A stretch of 64,000 nt of DNA, taken from contig JACKCP010000005.1 in assembly GCA_020633955.1 (NCBI GenBank), positions 124,001 through 188,000 on the forward strand, in the 5' to 3' direction. Within the stretch, counting starts at the first letter, position 1. Each line of letters starts with the position of its first letter. Positions 1 to 8,338 of this stretch are shown in pieces. Source of the DNA: Desulfobacteraceae bacterium (lineage in GTDB: Bacteria; Desulfobacterota; Desulfobacteria; Desulfobacterales; JACKCP01). A program made the position numbers and the translations under genes. The notes under the pieces were generated by a model, which saw nothing but the letters and a program-made list of their open reading frames with translations, ran no database searches and was not told the origin of the DNA.

Positions 1-2
1 AC

Positions 3-341
3 GGGATTAAAAAAGCAAAAAGAAAAACAAGGGCTGCGATGAAAAAAAAACCTGAATTGAAAAGATCAGAAGCTCCGTTTAAAATGCTTGCTGATTTTGT
101 TTCCCCAAAAAGTTTTACCCTGAGAAGGGGAAAACATACGGCAGGGAAAAAAAGAATTAAAGATGCAATTGTAAGAGCAAGTGATTTGTTGAGTGCACCG
201 CTGTTTTTTGATACAAGGATACATCCGCATCTTCTGCATCTTGCATTAAATCCTGGTTTTAAGTCTGAAACATTTTGCAGAAGATCGCAGTTAAGGCATA
301 TTCTGATTTCATTGGATTTTGTATTTTTTTTATTCAGGTAA
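3..341 (+). CDS. possible 3' end of an unknown gene at window edge
   Basis: The frame is open from the left edge to the TAA at 339-341 and contains an ATG at 39, so this is either the last ~112 codons of a longer gene or a 100-residue protein. The visible part is very rich in Lys and Arg at its N-terminal end, followed by a Leu/His/Phe-rich tail ending FLFR. I recognise no family. The upstream context is missing and the 3' half could be non-coding sequence that happens to be open. It is followed by a family A repeat. Confidence 0.25.
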   Translation, partial: GIKKAKRKTRAAMKKKPELKRSEAPFKMLADFVSPKSFTLRRGKHTAGKKRIKDAIVRASDLLSAPLFFDTRIHPHLLHLALNPGFKSETFCRRSQLRHILISLDFVFFLFR

Positions 342-401
342 TAGGCAGAATTTTGCATTTTTGTCCCAAACAATAAATTTGAAATTTAACAAAATAAAAA
401 C

Positions 402-568
402 GTAACTTTCAGCTTAAAAACTTAGAAAAAGCTGTTTTGGCGACGGACACTGTATTTTTTCTGAGCCGGTTTCAGGAGATAATTTTTTTTATCTCCTGCC
501 TGGGAGCTTAAGCGAGAACAAGGCTCAGAAAGAATGCAGCAGCAGTTCAAAATTGAACTGAACAGTTA
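402..568 (+). repeat. family A dispersed palindromic repeat, copy 1
   Basis: A 167-bp element bounded by GTAAC on the left and GTTA on the right. It contains an outer pair (TTTTTTCTGAGCC with GGCTCAGAAAGAAT) and an inner hairpin (GGAGATAA with TTATCTCC around a T run). The same order of blocks recurs at 54077-54228 and 54294-54460, and inverted at 30705-30901. No coding potential is seen. It lies between the left-edge frame and the antiporter gene. The rest of the 342-688 gap shows only AT-rich sequence. Confidence 0.8.
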
Positions 569-688
569 AATAAAAACAATAATATTGCATATTTTACTGA
601 TTAATAAGAATATATTCCAATGAATTTAGCAGTTCCTCTAAAAATAAACCATTAAAAACATAACAACCATAATCTGGAAGGACAAGAA

Positions 689-1918
689 ATGGAATTTTTA
701 AATATTTCCGCTGTTATTCTCACTATGTCTGCTGCTTTCAGCTATATTAACCAAAAATATTTGAAACTTCCTGTTACAATAGGACTGGTAATTATAACCA
801 TAGTTTTTTCACTTTTTTGTATGATATTTGAGAAAACAGGTTTAAATACCGGACTTGGAGAGCTTGTAGCAAATATTGATTTTAATGAAACACTTCTTGT
901 AGGAATGCTTTCCTTTCTCCTTTTTGCAGGGGCTCTTCATGTAAACCTGGAAGATCTTGCCCACAGGTGGGTTGAAATAACAATATTTGCAACAATAGGA
1001 GTTGTTGCCTCGACATTTATAACCGGCACTCTGCTTTATTATGCACTTGGTCTTTTTCATGTTGATCCTGGATATATCTATTGTCTGATTTTTGGAGCAC
1101 TTATTTCCCCGACAGATCCTGTTGCAGTTCTTGGCATTCTTAAAAAGGCCGGTGCAAAAAAGGAAATTGAAACTGTAATAGCCGGGGAGTCACTTTTTAA
1201 TGATGGAATTGGAGTTGTTGTTTTTATGATTCTTGTTTCATTTTTAAATCCAGGCTCAGAAAACGTTTTTAAAGAGGGGCTTGTTCTTTTTTCCACAGAA
1301 GCATTTGGAGGTGTTATTCTTGGGCTTTTAACCGGTTTTCTTGCCTATTACATGCTGTTTCGCATAGATGATTATAAGGTTGAAGTTTTAATTACCCTTG
1401 CCCTTGTTACCGGAGGATATGCACTTGCTTTGAAACTTCATACATCCGGGCCAATTGCAATTGTAACTGCCGGTCTTCTTATTGGCAATCACGGCAGAAT
1501 GTTTGCCATGAGTGAAAAAACAAGGAAAAGTCTTGACGACTTCTGGAAGCTTGTTGATGAAATTTTAAATGCAGCTCTTTTTGTATTAATCGGGCTTGAA
1601 GTGATTGTTATATCTATAAATCCCAAATTTATGGGGATGGGGTTTATTTGTGTTCCTCTTGTTTTGATTGTTCGCTTTATTTGTATAGGAACTCCTGTTT
1701 CTTTATTGAGAAAAGTAAGAAATTTAAGTAAAGGCATGACAAGAATTATGACATGGGGAGGCTTGAGGGGAGGAATTTCAGTTGCACTTGCACTGTCTCT
1801 TCCAGCTGGAGAACAAAGAGAGCTTATTCTTTCAATGACCTATGTTGTGGTTGTTTTTTCCCTTGTTTTTCAAGGTCTTTCAATAAAAGCACTGGTAAGA
1901 AAAATTGAGAATAGATAG
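689..1918 (+). CDS. Na+/H+ antiporter, CPA1/NhaP type
   Basis: This 409-residue inner-membrane protein is hydrophobic nearly throughout, consistent with about 12 membrane helices, and should exchange Na+ (or K+) for protons. Family landmarks are SPTDPVAV at residues 140-147, GESLFNDG at 166-173 (with the Asn-Asp pair expected at the ion-binding site) and GGLRGGISVALALSLP at 357-372. It ends shortly after the last helix, so it lacks the long cytoplasmic C-terminal domain of some CPA1 members. The ATG follows a GGAAGGA ribosome binding site. It stands alone, with a family A repeat upstream. Ion specificity cannot be read from the sequence. Confidence 0.88.
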   Translation: MEFLNISAVILTMSAAFSYINQKYLKLPVTIGLVIITIVFSLFCMIFEKTGLNTGLGELVANIDFNETLLVGMLSFLLFAGALHVNLEDLAHRWVEITIFATIGVVASTFITGTLLYYALGLFHVDPGYIYCLIFGALISPTDPVAVLGILKKAGAKKEIETVIAGESLFNDGIGVVVFMILVSFLNPGSENVFKEGLVLFSTEAFGGVILGLLTGFLAYYMLFRIDDYKVEVLITLALVTGGYALALKLHTSGPIAIVTAGLLIGNHGRMFAMSEKTRKSLDDFWKLVDEILNAALFVLIGLEVIVISINPKFMGMGFICVPLVLIVRFICIGTPVSLLRKVRNLSKGMTRIMTWGGLRGGISVALALSLPAGEQRELILSMTYVVVVFSLVFQGLSIKALVRKIENR

Positions 1919-2048
1919 TATTTTATTGTAAATCAAGCCTATCAGAAAACTAGAATTTTTTATTCATTTATGGAAGATGAAAATTTAACCATCAGGATTA
2001 TTAGGCCTCTTTAGAACAAATATTTTATGGTTCCTGAAATGATCAAAC

Positions 2049-2080
2049 TGCAGTTTTAGTCCACCATTAAAACTGCAGAT
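2049..2080 (-). terminator. hairpin at the 3' end of the MinD-like gene
   Basis: An 11-bp perfect stem (CTGCAGTTTTA with TAAAACTGCAG) sits directly next to the stop codon of the minus-strand MinD-like gene. It lacks a long T run, so it may be a weak terminator or a 3'-end stabilising hairpin. Confidence 0.4.
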
Positions 2081-3085
2081 TTAAGATTTGCTGCACTCCT
2101 TTTTTAAAAGAATTGTTTTTAAAGCTTCCAGCTCTTTAAGCATTGCATGATTTTTTTCAATTAAAAGATTAAGCTTTTGAACAGCAGCTTTGTTTTCAGC
2201 TTCCGCAGATTCAATCTGTTTGCTTTTTATATTCCCGGAATGGTTGTTCTGCTCTTTTTGTCTGATGAGTTTAAGGCTGCTTTGAAAAAAGTTTGAGCAT
2301 GATTTTATAAACGAATCAAACGAGGTTTCTTCCGATATATCTGGGTTTTCATTGTTTGACTGAGCAAGAATACCGCTTATCTGAAAAATTTTTTTGGAAG
2401 CAGGTGAGTCTGGAAAATTCAGAATAAATGGAGACTGCATTGATACAGCTTCAAGTACATTCTGATCTTCTGGTATGCTCCCGAGATAGCTTAAGTCAAG
2501 ATTTATATACTTTAAAACAGTATTTTTGAATTTTTCAAAAACTTTTTTACCTAAAGTTTCTGATTTTACTCTGTTGGCTATTATATTGACCTGATTTTTA
2601 AAGCCGTTGAACTTAAGAACCTTTAAAAGGGAGTATGCGTCAGTCAGTGAAGTCGGCTCTGGAACAACTGCAACAATAAGGATTGAAGATGCAAGGCAAA
2701 AAGAAACAACAGCTTTTGAAATGCCTGCACCTGTGTCAACAATTATATAGTCATATTCATCCAGATTTGAGAATTGGGTTATAATATTTTCCAGCTCTTT
2801 TTTTTCAAGGGTTTCAAATTGTTCAACCCCTGAACTTCCTGGTATTATATCAATACTGTTCCAGTTTTTTATTATTACCTCTTTTAATATTTTTGACCCG
2901 GAGATAACATCTTCAAGGGTGTATTTACCTACAATCCCCATGAGTATATTAACATTGGCAAGGCCTATGTCTGCATCAAAAAGACAGGTTTTATATCCTT
3001 TTCTTGCAAGAGAAATTGCAAGGTTTACAGCTATGTTTGTTTTTCCAACTCCGCCTTTTCCGCTTGTAATTGTAACAATTTTCAA
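2081..3085 (-). CDS. MinD/ParA-family ATPase, FlhG/FleN-like
   Basis: A 334-residue deviant Walker A ATPase. Counting from the preferred start, SGKGGVGKT is at 8-16, the switch I DADIGLANVN at 38-47, and the switch II DTGAG at 117-121. This family couples ATP-dependent dimerisation to placement or counting of cell structures, and the GLANVN signature matches the FlhG/FleN (YlxH) branch that limits flagellar number. No flagellar genes lie nearby, so the role is inferred. The C-terminal ~80 residues form a predicted helical, charged tail of unknown function. A GTG at 3094 is possible, but TTG at 3085 gives MKIVTITSGKGG and sits 7 nt after GAGGAG, so it is preferred. Confidence 0.8.
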   Translation of the reverse strand: MKIVTITSGKGGVGKTNIAVNLAISLARKGYKTCLFDADIGLANVNILMGIVGKYTLEDVISGSKILKEVIIKNWNSIDIIPGSSGVEQFETLEKKELENIITQFSNLDEYDYIIVDTGAGISKAVVSFCLASSILIVAVVPEPTSLTDAYSLLKVLKFNGFKNQVNIIANRVKSETLGKKVFEKFKNTVLKYINLDLSYLGSIPEDQNVLEAVSMQSPFILNFPDSPASKKIFQISGILAQSNNENPDISEETSFDSFIKSCSNFFQSSLKLIRQKEQNNHSGNIKSKQIESAEAENKAAVQKLNLLIEKNHAMLKELEALKTILLKKECSKS

Positions 3086-3093
3086 ACTGATCA

Positions 3094-3182
3094 CTCCTCA
3101 AAAAACTCTAGCATCCTAAAGGTTAAATTTTTCGCAGCTATTCACCTTAAAACAGAAATAATTCCAGTTTCCGGTCAATTAA
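3094..3182. repeat. family B repeat remnant overlapping the MinD-like gene leader
   Basis: The block CCTCAAAA, then GGTTAAATTTTTC about 25 nt later, then a decayed right arm ending near CCGGTCAATTA, matches the middle and right half of the family B elements (for example 3464-3608 and 19324-19465). On the minus strand the TTTTGAGGA core falls exactly at the Shine-Dalgarno position of the downstream MinD-like gene. Confidence 0.5.
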
Positions 3183-3463
3183 GGCTCAATTAACCGTTAG
3201 TGTGCAAAAAAAATTATTTTCCTATATTTTAAGTGGATATGAATACTTAAAACGCAAGTATTTTTTTTTGCTGTATTTTTAATTAATTCACTTAATATAT
3301 AGTTATCAGTCAATCATAAATATGGATTTTTTGGAGTTATAATCAGATTTGAAGGAAATTATAAAGAAAAAAATGACTCTTGGGAAAAATTCTGTCTGAG
3401 TTTATATTTGAGGAGCAGGATTTAAAGCCTGCCCAGGACTATAGAGACAAGCTTTAAATTATT

Positions 3464-3608
3464 TAGTCGCTGAACGAAAACGGCCTTTTTTGCCCATTTC
3501 TGCGTCAGATGAAAAATTTAATCCTCAAAATACTTAATGTATTCCTGCGGTTAAATTTTTAATCTTTCTAGAACTGAACAAAAAAATTTCTTTTTCTGGC
3601 AATCACTA
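3464..3608. repeat. family B dispersed palindromic repeat, copy 1
   Basis: A 145-bp element bounded by TAGTCGCTGAACGAAAA on the left and a right end whose reverse complement begins TAGTGATTGCC. The conserved core holds AATTTAATCCTCAAAATACTTAATG and GTTAAATTTTTAATC, which pair as AAAATTTAA/TTAAATTTT. It begins within 2 nt of the trmN6 stop codon, on that gene's 3' side. The rest of the 3086-3609 gap holds a copy B remnant and a hairpin near 3419-3457 (TTTAAAGCCTG with CAAGCTTTAAA). Confidence 0.8.
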
Positions 3609-3609
3609 T

Positions 3610-4335
3610 TTAGGTAAGAATTTTTAAAGTTTCCTCACTGTACCTGTCTGAATCTTTATAAATATACAATGGATTTAATATTTCTGTTCCTGAATTGCCG
3701 TTTGAAATACCATGACAGATAACCATAACTGCACTGGTGTTTTCAAAGGAGTGGATAAATCTTATTCTTTTGGGAGTGATTTTAATTTTTTCCATTTCAT
3801 GAATAAGTTCTGAAGTCCTTCTGGCAGGATAGATAACAAAAAAATGACCTTTATTTTTTAAAATGGATTTTGTTTTTTCAAGAAGCATTTTTAAATTAAG
3901 TTTTATTTCATGCCTTGCAAGTGCCTTTTCAGATAAAGGGTTTATTCTTCCGGCTCCTTGATTTTGATAAGGCGGGTTTGAAACAACAATATCACAGGGT
4001 CCCTCAATATCTTTTTGTGAAATCTGGTTGATATCTTTATTGATAATTTTTATTTTGTCACAGGCATTATTTTCTATTACATTTTTTTTAGCGATGTCAG
4101 ATAATGATTTCTGAATTTCAATTCCAAAAATTTTGAAATTCATGTTTTTGTTCCTGTGAAATATGGAAAGTGGGATAATACCTGATCCAGTTCCCATATC
4201 AACAATTTTTTCGCTGCCTTTAAGTGCGATATGGGCAGCAAGAAGGATAGGGTCAAGGGAAAATCTGTATCCGTTTTTATTCTGATATACAGTAAGCGTA
4301 CCGTCAAAAAAATTATTCTTTGTTAAGTTATCCAT
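3610..4335 (-). CDS. trmN6: tRNA1(Val) (adenine-37-N6)-methyltransferase
   Basis: A 241-residue Rossmann-fold methyltransferase related to E. coli YfiC, expected to N6-methylate A37 of tRNA1(Val) using S-adenosylmethionine. From the chosen start, motif I (MGTGSGIIPL) is at 47-56 and the adenine-N6 catalytic motif NPPY is at 120-123; the N-terminal YQNKNGYRFSLDPILLA is typical of this family. An upstream ATG at 4386 would overlap the preceding gene by 59 nt; ATG at 4335 overlaps by only 8 nt and has TTGGA upstream, so it is preferred. The DUF721/DciA-like gene is translationally coupled upstream. A family B repeat begins at its stop. Confidence 0.85.
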   Translation of the reverse strand: MDNLTKNNFFDGTLTVYQNKNGYRFSLDPILLAAHIALKGSEKIVDMGTGSGIIPLSIFHRNKNMNFKIFGIEIQKSLSDIAKKNVIENNACDKIKIINKDINQISQKDIEGPCDIVVSNPPYQNQGAGRINPLSEKALARHEIKLNLKMLLEKTKSILKNKGHFFVIYPARRTSELIHEMEKIKITPKRIRFIHSFENTSAVMVICHGISNGNSGTEILNPLYIYKDSDRYSEETLKILT

Positions 4336-4663
4336 TTCCAAGCCTGAACTTGATATCTTTGACAGCCTGGTTTCCAAGCGATTCATTTATTCTGGACTTG
4401 ATTGTATCTTTCATGAACTGAAATTCCTGAATAAAGGCGGTGTTTGTTACGCTTGCCATTAGTATGCCGTTTTTAAGAAACAGAGGTGATGAGTTTTTGT
4501 TTATCTGATCGCTTATGTCTGAAAGATGCTGCCAGATAAAACAGATTTCTTTAAAAATATCATTATCATAATTAAGTGGTTTTACAAGATTTTCTATTAA
4601 AGGTTTAATATGTGAAAATCTTTTATTTTTACCACGTTTTTTTAAATTATCCTTTGAACTCAA
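4328..4663 (-). CDS. DUF721/DciA-like protein
   Basis: A 111-residue protein with the DUF721 pattern: a basic N terminus, then a Trp-containing helix (ICFIWQHLSDIS), a hydrophobic strand (LFLKNGILMASVTNTAFIQEFQFM) and a helix ending KSRINESLG. DciA members of this family help load the replicative helicase DnaB, but they are usually longer and the assignment here rests on the small conserved core. It overlaps trmN6 by 8 nt in the same operon. Role as a helicase loader is inferred. Confidence 0.65.
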   Translation of the reverse strand: MSSKDNLKKRGKNKRFSHIKPLIENLVKPLNYDNDIFKEICFIWQHLSDISDQINKNSSPLFLKNGILMASVTNTAFIQEFQFMKDTIKSRINESLGNQAVKDIKFRLGNG

Positions 4664-4792
4664 TCCTTTTGTCCTTGACTAAATGTTGGTCAATATTTTA
4701 TTTTTTCATTGTTTACATATCTTTTTCAGGCTAAAGGTTCAAGTCTGTATATTATCATGAAAATTTAATTTTTTAAAAAAGGCGGTTATAAA

Positions 4793-5860
4793 ATGAACTG
4801 GGATTGGGATAAGCTGAGAGAACAGCAGAAAAAACAACAGAATTTTAATCAGAGCCCCGGTGGCGGAGGCAACGGGATTCCACCCGTGGATGATTTTGTT
4901 AATTTCTTTAAGGGTAAAAAGCTGCCGGCAGGGCTTATTCTTCTTGGTCTGGTCATTGCTTTTCTCCTGTTTTTTGGAAACAGTATGTTTTTTACAATTG
5001 ATACTTCAGAGGTAGGAATTGTACAAAGATTTGGAAAGTATGACAGAACTGTTTATCCCGGACTTAATTTCAAGTTCCCTGCAGGAATTGAAAAAGTTAC
5101 CAAAGTCAAGATTAAAAGGGTTTTCAAGGAGGAGTTTGGCTTTACCACTTTAAGTACCGGACAGACAAAAAGTCTTATATCAAATCAGGATGGAAATGAT
5201 GTTGACAATGTTTCCCTGATGCTTACAGGTGATCTCAATGTAGCTCTTGTCCCATGGATTGTGCAGTTCAGGGTCAAGGATCCCTATAAATATCTTTTTA
5301 AAATCCATGATCCCAGGCAGGTTCTAAGAGATCTCTCAGAAAGTACAATGCGTCTTGTTGTTGGTGACAGAAGTATAAATGAGGTAATTACAAAGCGTGA
5401 AGAAATTGCACTTCAGGCAATGGAAAATCTTCAGAAAGCACTGGACGGTGCAGATGCAGGCATAGATGTAGTGACAATAGAAATGAAAAGAACAAACGTT
5501 CCGCTTCCTGTTCAGCCTTCATTCAACCAGGTTAACCAGGCAACCCAGGAAAAGGAAGAAATGATTTACAATGCCAAGGAAGAATACAACAAGGCTATAC
5601 CTGCTGCAATGGGTGAAGCTGAAAGAGAGATAAGGCAGGCTGAAGGTTATGCTCTTAACAGAATAAACAGAGCCAAAGGTGATGCCCAAAGATTTACAGC
5701 AGTTTACGAAGAGTACAAGAATGCAAAGGACATAACAAAAAGAAGGCTTTATCTTGAAATGCTAAATGAGCTTATTCCTAAAATGCAGGAAAAATACATT
5801 ATAGATGAAGATCAGAATAATATTCTTCCGTTTTTGAACCTTGGCAGAGACAGTAAATAA
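4793..5860 (+). CDS. hflK: FtsH protease regulator HflK
   Basis: A 355-residue SPFH/band-7 membrane protein. A Gly- and Asn-rich cytoplasmic start (residues 1-43) precedes one membrane helix at about 45-64, then the band-7 domain beginning DTSEVGIVQRFGKYDRTVYPGLNFKFP, and a long charged helix (about 230-320). HflK and HflC form a large membrane cage around the FtsH protease and modulate its access to membrane substrates. AGGCGG precedes the ATG. hflC follows after 17 nt. No FtsH gene is in view. Confidence 0.93.
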   Translation: MNWDWDKLREQQKKQQNFNQSPGGGGNGIPPVDDFVNFFKGKKLPAGLILLGLVIAFLLFFGNSMFFTIDTSEVGIVQRFGKYDRTVYPGLNFKFPAGIEKVTKVKIKRVFKEEFGFTTLSTGQTKSLISNQDGNDVDNVSLMLTGDLNVALVPWIVQFRVKDPYKYLFKIHDPRQVLRDLSESTMRLVVGDRSINEVITKREEIALQAMENLQKALDGADAGIDVVTIEMKRTNVPLPVQPSFNQVNQATQEKEEMIYNAKEEYNKAIPAAMGEAEREIRQAEGYALNRINRAKGDAQRFTAVYEEYKNAKDITKRRLYLEMLNELIPKMQEKYIIDEDQNNILPFLNLGRDSK

Positions 5861-5877
5861 TTATGGAGTACAATAAG

Positions 5878-6810
5878 ATGAAAAAAAATTCCTTTGCAGC
5901 GGCAATAATTATAATACTTTTAGTAGCGGGATTTCTTGGGTATAATTCCGCCTATGTAGTAGACGAAACAGAGCAGGTTGTAATAACCCAGTTTGGAAGG
6001 GTTATTGGTGATACAATTTATGAGCCCGGACTTAAATTCAAGCTGCCTTTTATCCAGAAAGCCCTTGTTTTCAAGAAAAATCTTCAGCACTGGGACGGAG
6101 ATAAAGGACAGATTCCGACTGAGGATAAAACCTATCTATGGGTTGATACCTTTGCATTCTGGAAAATCAATGATCCTGTTAAATATTTTCAGAGTGTGGG
6201 CACAAGAAGTGCTGCAATTTCAAGACTTGATGATATTCTTGATGCTGCAGTAAGAAATGCTGTTACATCAAATCCTTTGGTTGAAACCGTAAGATGGACA
6301 AACAGGGAGCTTGATAAGATTGTTGAAAGGGAAGACACTGCTGATATAAACACAGGCAGAAAAAAAATTGAAAAATCAATTCTTTTAAGTGCACAGCCAA
6401 AACTGGATGAATTTGGAATTGAGCTTGTAGAGGTTCAGTTTAAAAGAATTAACTATGTAAGTGATGTAAGAAATTCAGTTTATAAAAGAATGATTGCAGA
6501 AAGAAATCAGATTGCTGAAAAATTCAGGTCTGAAGGCCGTGGTAAGGCTGCTGAGATCATTGGTCAAAAGGAAAAGGAGCTTGAAAAAATCAGATCTGAA
6601 GCCTATGAAAAAGCACAGGCATTGAAAGGTCAGGCCGATGCTGAGGTTACAAAGATTTTTGCTGAGGCTTATGGTGTTGATCCACAATTCTATTCATTTA
6701 TAGAAAGTATGGATATTTACAAGGAAAAGCTTGCTTCTGGAGATACCAAATTTGTCTTTTCAACAAACTCGGATTTTCTCAAATACCTTAAAGGCGTAGA
6801 TAAATTCTGA
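5878..6810 (+). CDS. hflC: FtsH protease regulator HflC
   Basis: A 310-residue SPFH/band-7 partner of HflK, with one membrane helix at about 6-22 and the band-7 domain starting TEQVVITQFGRVIGDTIYEPGLKFKLPF. An in-frame ATG at 5863 has no ribosome binding site, whereas ATG at 5878 sits 8 nt after GGAG (5866-5869), so 5878 is chosen. The C-terminal helix rich in Glu, Lys and Ala and the ending FLKYLKG match HflC. It closes the hflKC operon, and a strong bidirectional hairpin follows. Confidence 0.93.
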   Translation: MKKNSFAAAIIIILLVAGFLGYNSAYVVDETEQVVITQFGRVIGDTIYEPGLKFKLPFIQKALVFKKNLQHWDGDKGQIPTEDKTYLWVDTFAFWKINDPVKYFQSVGTRSAAISRLDDILDAAVRNAVTSNPLVETVRWTNRELDKIVEREDTADINTGRKKIEKSILLSAQPKLDEFGIELVEVQFKRINYVSDVRNSVYKRMIAERNQIAEKFRSEGRGKAAEIIGQKEKELEKIRSEAYEKAQALKGQADAEVTKIFAEAYGVDPQFYSFIESMDIYKEKLASGDTKFVFSTNSDFLKYLKGVDKF

Positions 6811-6840
6811 TTAAATACTGATTAAAAACAGTTCAATAAA

Positions 6841-6872
6841 AAATGCCGGTTAAATTTAACCGGCATTTTTTA
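6841..6872 (+). terminator. rho-independent terminator after hflC
   Basis: AAATGCCGGTTAAA pairs perfectly with TTTAACCGGCATTT and is followed by a T run. The symmetric A and T tracts allow it to act in both directions. Confidence 0.85.
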
Positions 6873-6916
6873 TATCTGGCCTTTAGGGTAAACGAAAAAT
6901 AAATATTTACCAAAAG

Positions 6917-6946
6917 AAAAAAGCTTTGCACTAAACAAAGCTTTTT
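6917..6946 (-). terminator. terminator for the bS22-like gene
   Basis: AAAAAGCTTTG and CAAAGCTTTTT form an 11-bp stem around a 7-nt loop just downstream of the minus-strand bS22-like gene. The A tract on the plus strand supplies the U run for minus-strand transcripts. It could also stop hflC read-through. Confidence 0.7.
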
Positions 6947-6965
6947 AAACTTTAATACAGCCAGG

Positions 6966-7058
6966 CTATTTCTTACGCTGATGGCGTGTACGTGCAAGAA
7001 GTTTTCTGTGCTTATGCTTGCGCATTTTTTTGCGTCTTTTTTTGATTACGCTACCCAA
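6966..7058 (-). CDS. bS22/AURKAIP1-COX24-like small ribosomal peptide
   Basis: A 30-residue, extremely basic peptide starting M(TTG)GSVIKKRRKKMRKH and ending RTRHQRKK. GSVIKKRRKKM...KHRKLL.RTR..RR is the hallmark of the AURKAIP1/COX24 domain and of the mycobacterial small-subunit protein bS22. A near-perfect Shine-Dalgarno AGGAGGTGAT (7062-7071) sits just before the TTG, which fixes the start. It has its own terminator. In bacteria these peptides bind 16S rRNA in the small subunit; that role is inferred from similarity. At 30 codons it is below most gene-calling cut-offs. Confidence 0.85.
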   Translation of the reverse strand: MGSVIKKRRKKMRKHKHRKLLARTRHQRKK

Positions 7059-7239
7059 ACTATCACCTCCTGAAAGAGTTTTTTTCTATATAATCTTAAA
7101 AAAATTACCAAATTTCAAACTTAGATTATATACCTTCACATCCGGCATTTGTCCAGAATTAATTTTTTGATGTAATTTTTTTATTCTTTGATGTAAGAAG
7201 TTGTTCAGATTGGAAAAAATAAAAACTTTTAGGGAAAAA

Positions 7240-7881
7240 ATGAAACTTGAAAAAGCTGAAATTTTAAGAAAACTTCTTCACCTGTTTGCTCTGACAATGC
7301 CTTTTGGAATTTATTATATTCCCAATTATTTCGGACTTTCCAAATGGTTTCCAGCCATTACCCTTGGAGGGGTTTTTATCTTATCACTTTTAACGGAAAT
7401 TTTAAGATTCAAAAGTCCTGTTATCCAGAAAATTTTTATAAAATTATTTGGTTCAATGATGAGGAAGAAAGAGGAGTTTTCAATTACAGGTTCTACCTAT
7501 ATAATCTGCTCTGGTTTTTTATGTTCTGTTATTTTTGTAAACAGACCTGAAATTGCTTTTATTTCACTTTTTTCATTTATTATTGCTGATGCAGCAGCTG
7601 CTCTTGTGGGAATAGAGTTCGGGCGGATAAAAATCAGGAATAAATCCCTTGAGGGAAGTTTTGCCTGTTTTTTTACAGCCTTTGTTTTAGTCTATTTTTT
7701 GTTTCCAGTATTTCCTTTTTTAATGGAAAATTTCGGAGGTGCTTTTTCCTTAGAAGCAAGTATAAAAATTTCATTTATAATTGCTTTTCTTGAATTTTAT
7801 TCATTAAAATTTTTCAAGTATGACATTAATGATAATCTTTATGTGCCTGTTTTATGCGGTCTTGCAATTTCATTTGTTTGA
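7240..7881 (+). CDS. dolichol/phytol kinase-like membrane protein
   Basis: A 213-residue polytopic membrane protein with about 7 hydrophobic segments. The segments RKLLHLFAL near the N terminus and DAAAALVGIEFGRIKIRNKSLEGS in the middle match the CTP-dependent lipid kinase / CDP-diglyceride synthase-like superfamily (SEC59, DGK1, VTE5). Members phosphorylate polyprenols, phytol or diacylglycerol; the substrate here cannot be told. A TTG at 7201 leaves the frame open upstream, but ATG at 7240 is preceded by TAGGGA and is preferred. It stands alone upstream of the cobalamin riboswitch. Confidence 0.7.
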   Translation: MKLEKAEILRKLLHLFALTMPFGIYYIPNYFGLSKWFPAITLGGVFILSLLTEILRFKSPVIQKIFIKLFGSMMRKKEEFSITGSTYIICSGFLCSVIFVNRPEIAFISLFSFIIADAAAALVGIEFGRIKIRNKSLEGSFACFFTAFVLVYFLFPVFPFLMENFGGAFSLEASIKISFIIAFLEFYSLKFFKYDINDNLYVPVLCGLAISFV

Positions 7882-8000
7882 CTTTTTGAATTTTAAATTA
7901 TATTCAGGCATCAATTGAGTTGGTTTATTACATTGTGCTTGGCTGGAATAGGCAAAAAAAGAAAGTTTTTGCTCAGCACTGATTAAGATAAAAAAAATTT

Positions 8001-8155
8001 TTCTGGTGTGCTTCACGCACTTGAAAGGGAACTCCTGTGAAAGTCAGGGACGGGCCCGCCGCTGTAACCAGAAAGAGATTTTGCATAATGCCACTGAAAT
8101 AAACGGGAAGGCGCAAAATCTTGTCTGATCTGGGAGTCAGAAGACCTGCCAGAAA
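8001..8155 (+). promoter_or_regulatory. cobalamin riboswitch
   Basis: The conserved blocks of the adenosylcobalamin aptamer occur in order: GAAAGGGAA, then GACGGGCCCGCCGCTGTAACC near 8048, the B12 box with GCCACTG (about 8090) and GGGAAGGCGC (about 8105), and CTGGGAGTCAGAAGACCTGCC near 8130-8150. It lies in the leader of the btuFDC and TonB-receptor cluster, where B12 would repress uptake genes. A rho-independent terminator follows at 8297-8338, suggesting transcriptional control. Confidence 0.95.
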
Positions 8156-8296
8156 ATGAACTTTTAAAAGTTATTTAATGATTGGCAGAAAATTAATATT
8201 TTTCCTTCAGTCACTATTTAATCTAGGTTCAAATACATATCCTTTTGTTCTCGAGGACCAGAACAGAAAATAATATTTTTGCGGGTAAAAAACGGT

Positions 8297-8338
8297 ACCC
8301 CGGATCAATATTTTTTGAATATTGGTACGGGGTTTTTT
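8297..8338 (+). terminator. riboswitch-linked terminator before btuF
   Basis: ACCCCG and CGGGGT form the base stem, CAATATT and AATATTG form the upper stem, and six Ts follow. It lies between the cobalamin aptamer and the btuF start, so it is probably the expression platform: termination when cobalamin is bound. The antiterminator was not identified. Confidence 0.85.

Noticed and set aside
402..568. Family A and B repeats as CRISPR repeats.
   Set aside because: Copies are 60-170 bp, far apart, palindromic internally and not separated by regular spacers; no cas gene is present.
2081..3085. Plasmid-type ParA partition ATPase.
   Set aside because: No ParB gene or centromere-like repeats are adjacent, and the GLANVN signature fits FlhG/MinD better.
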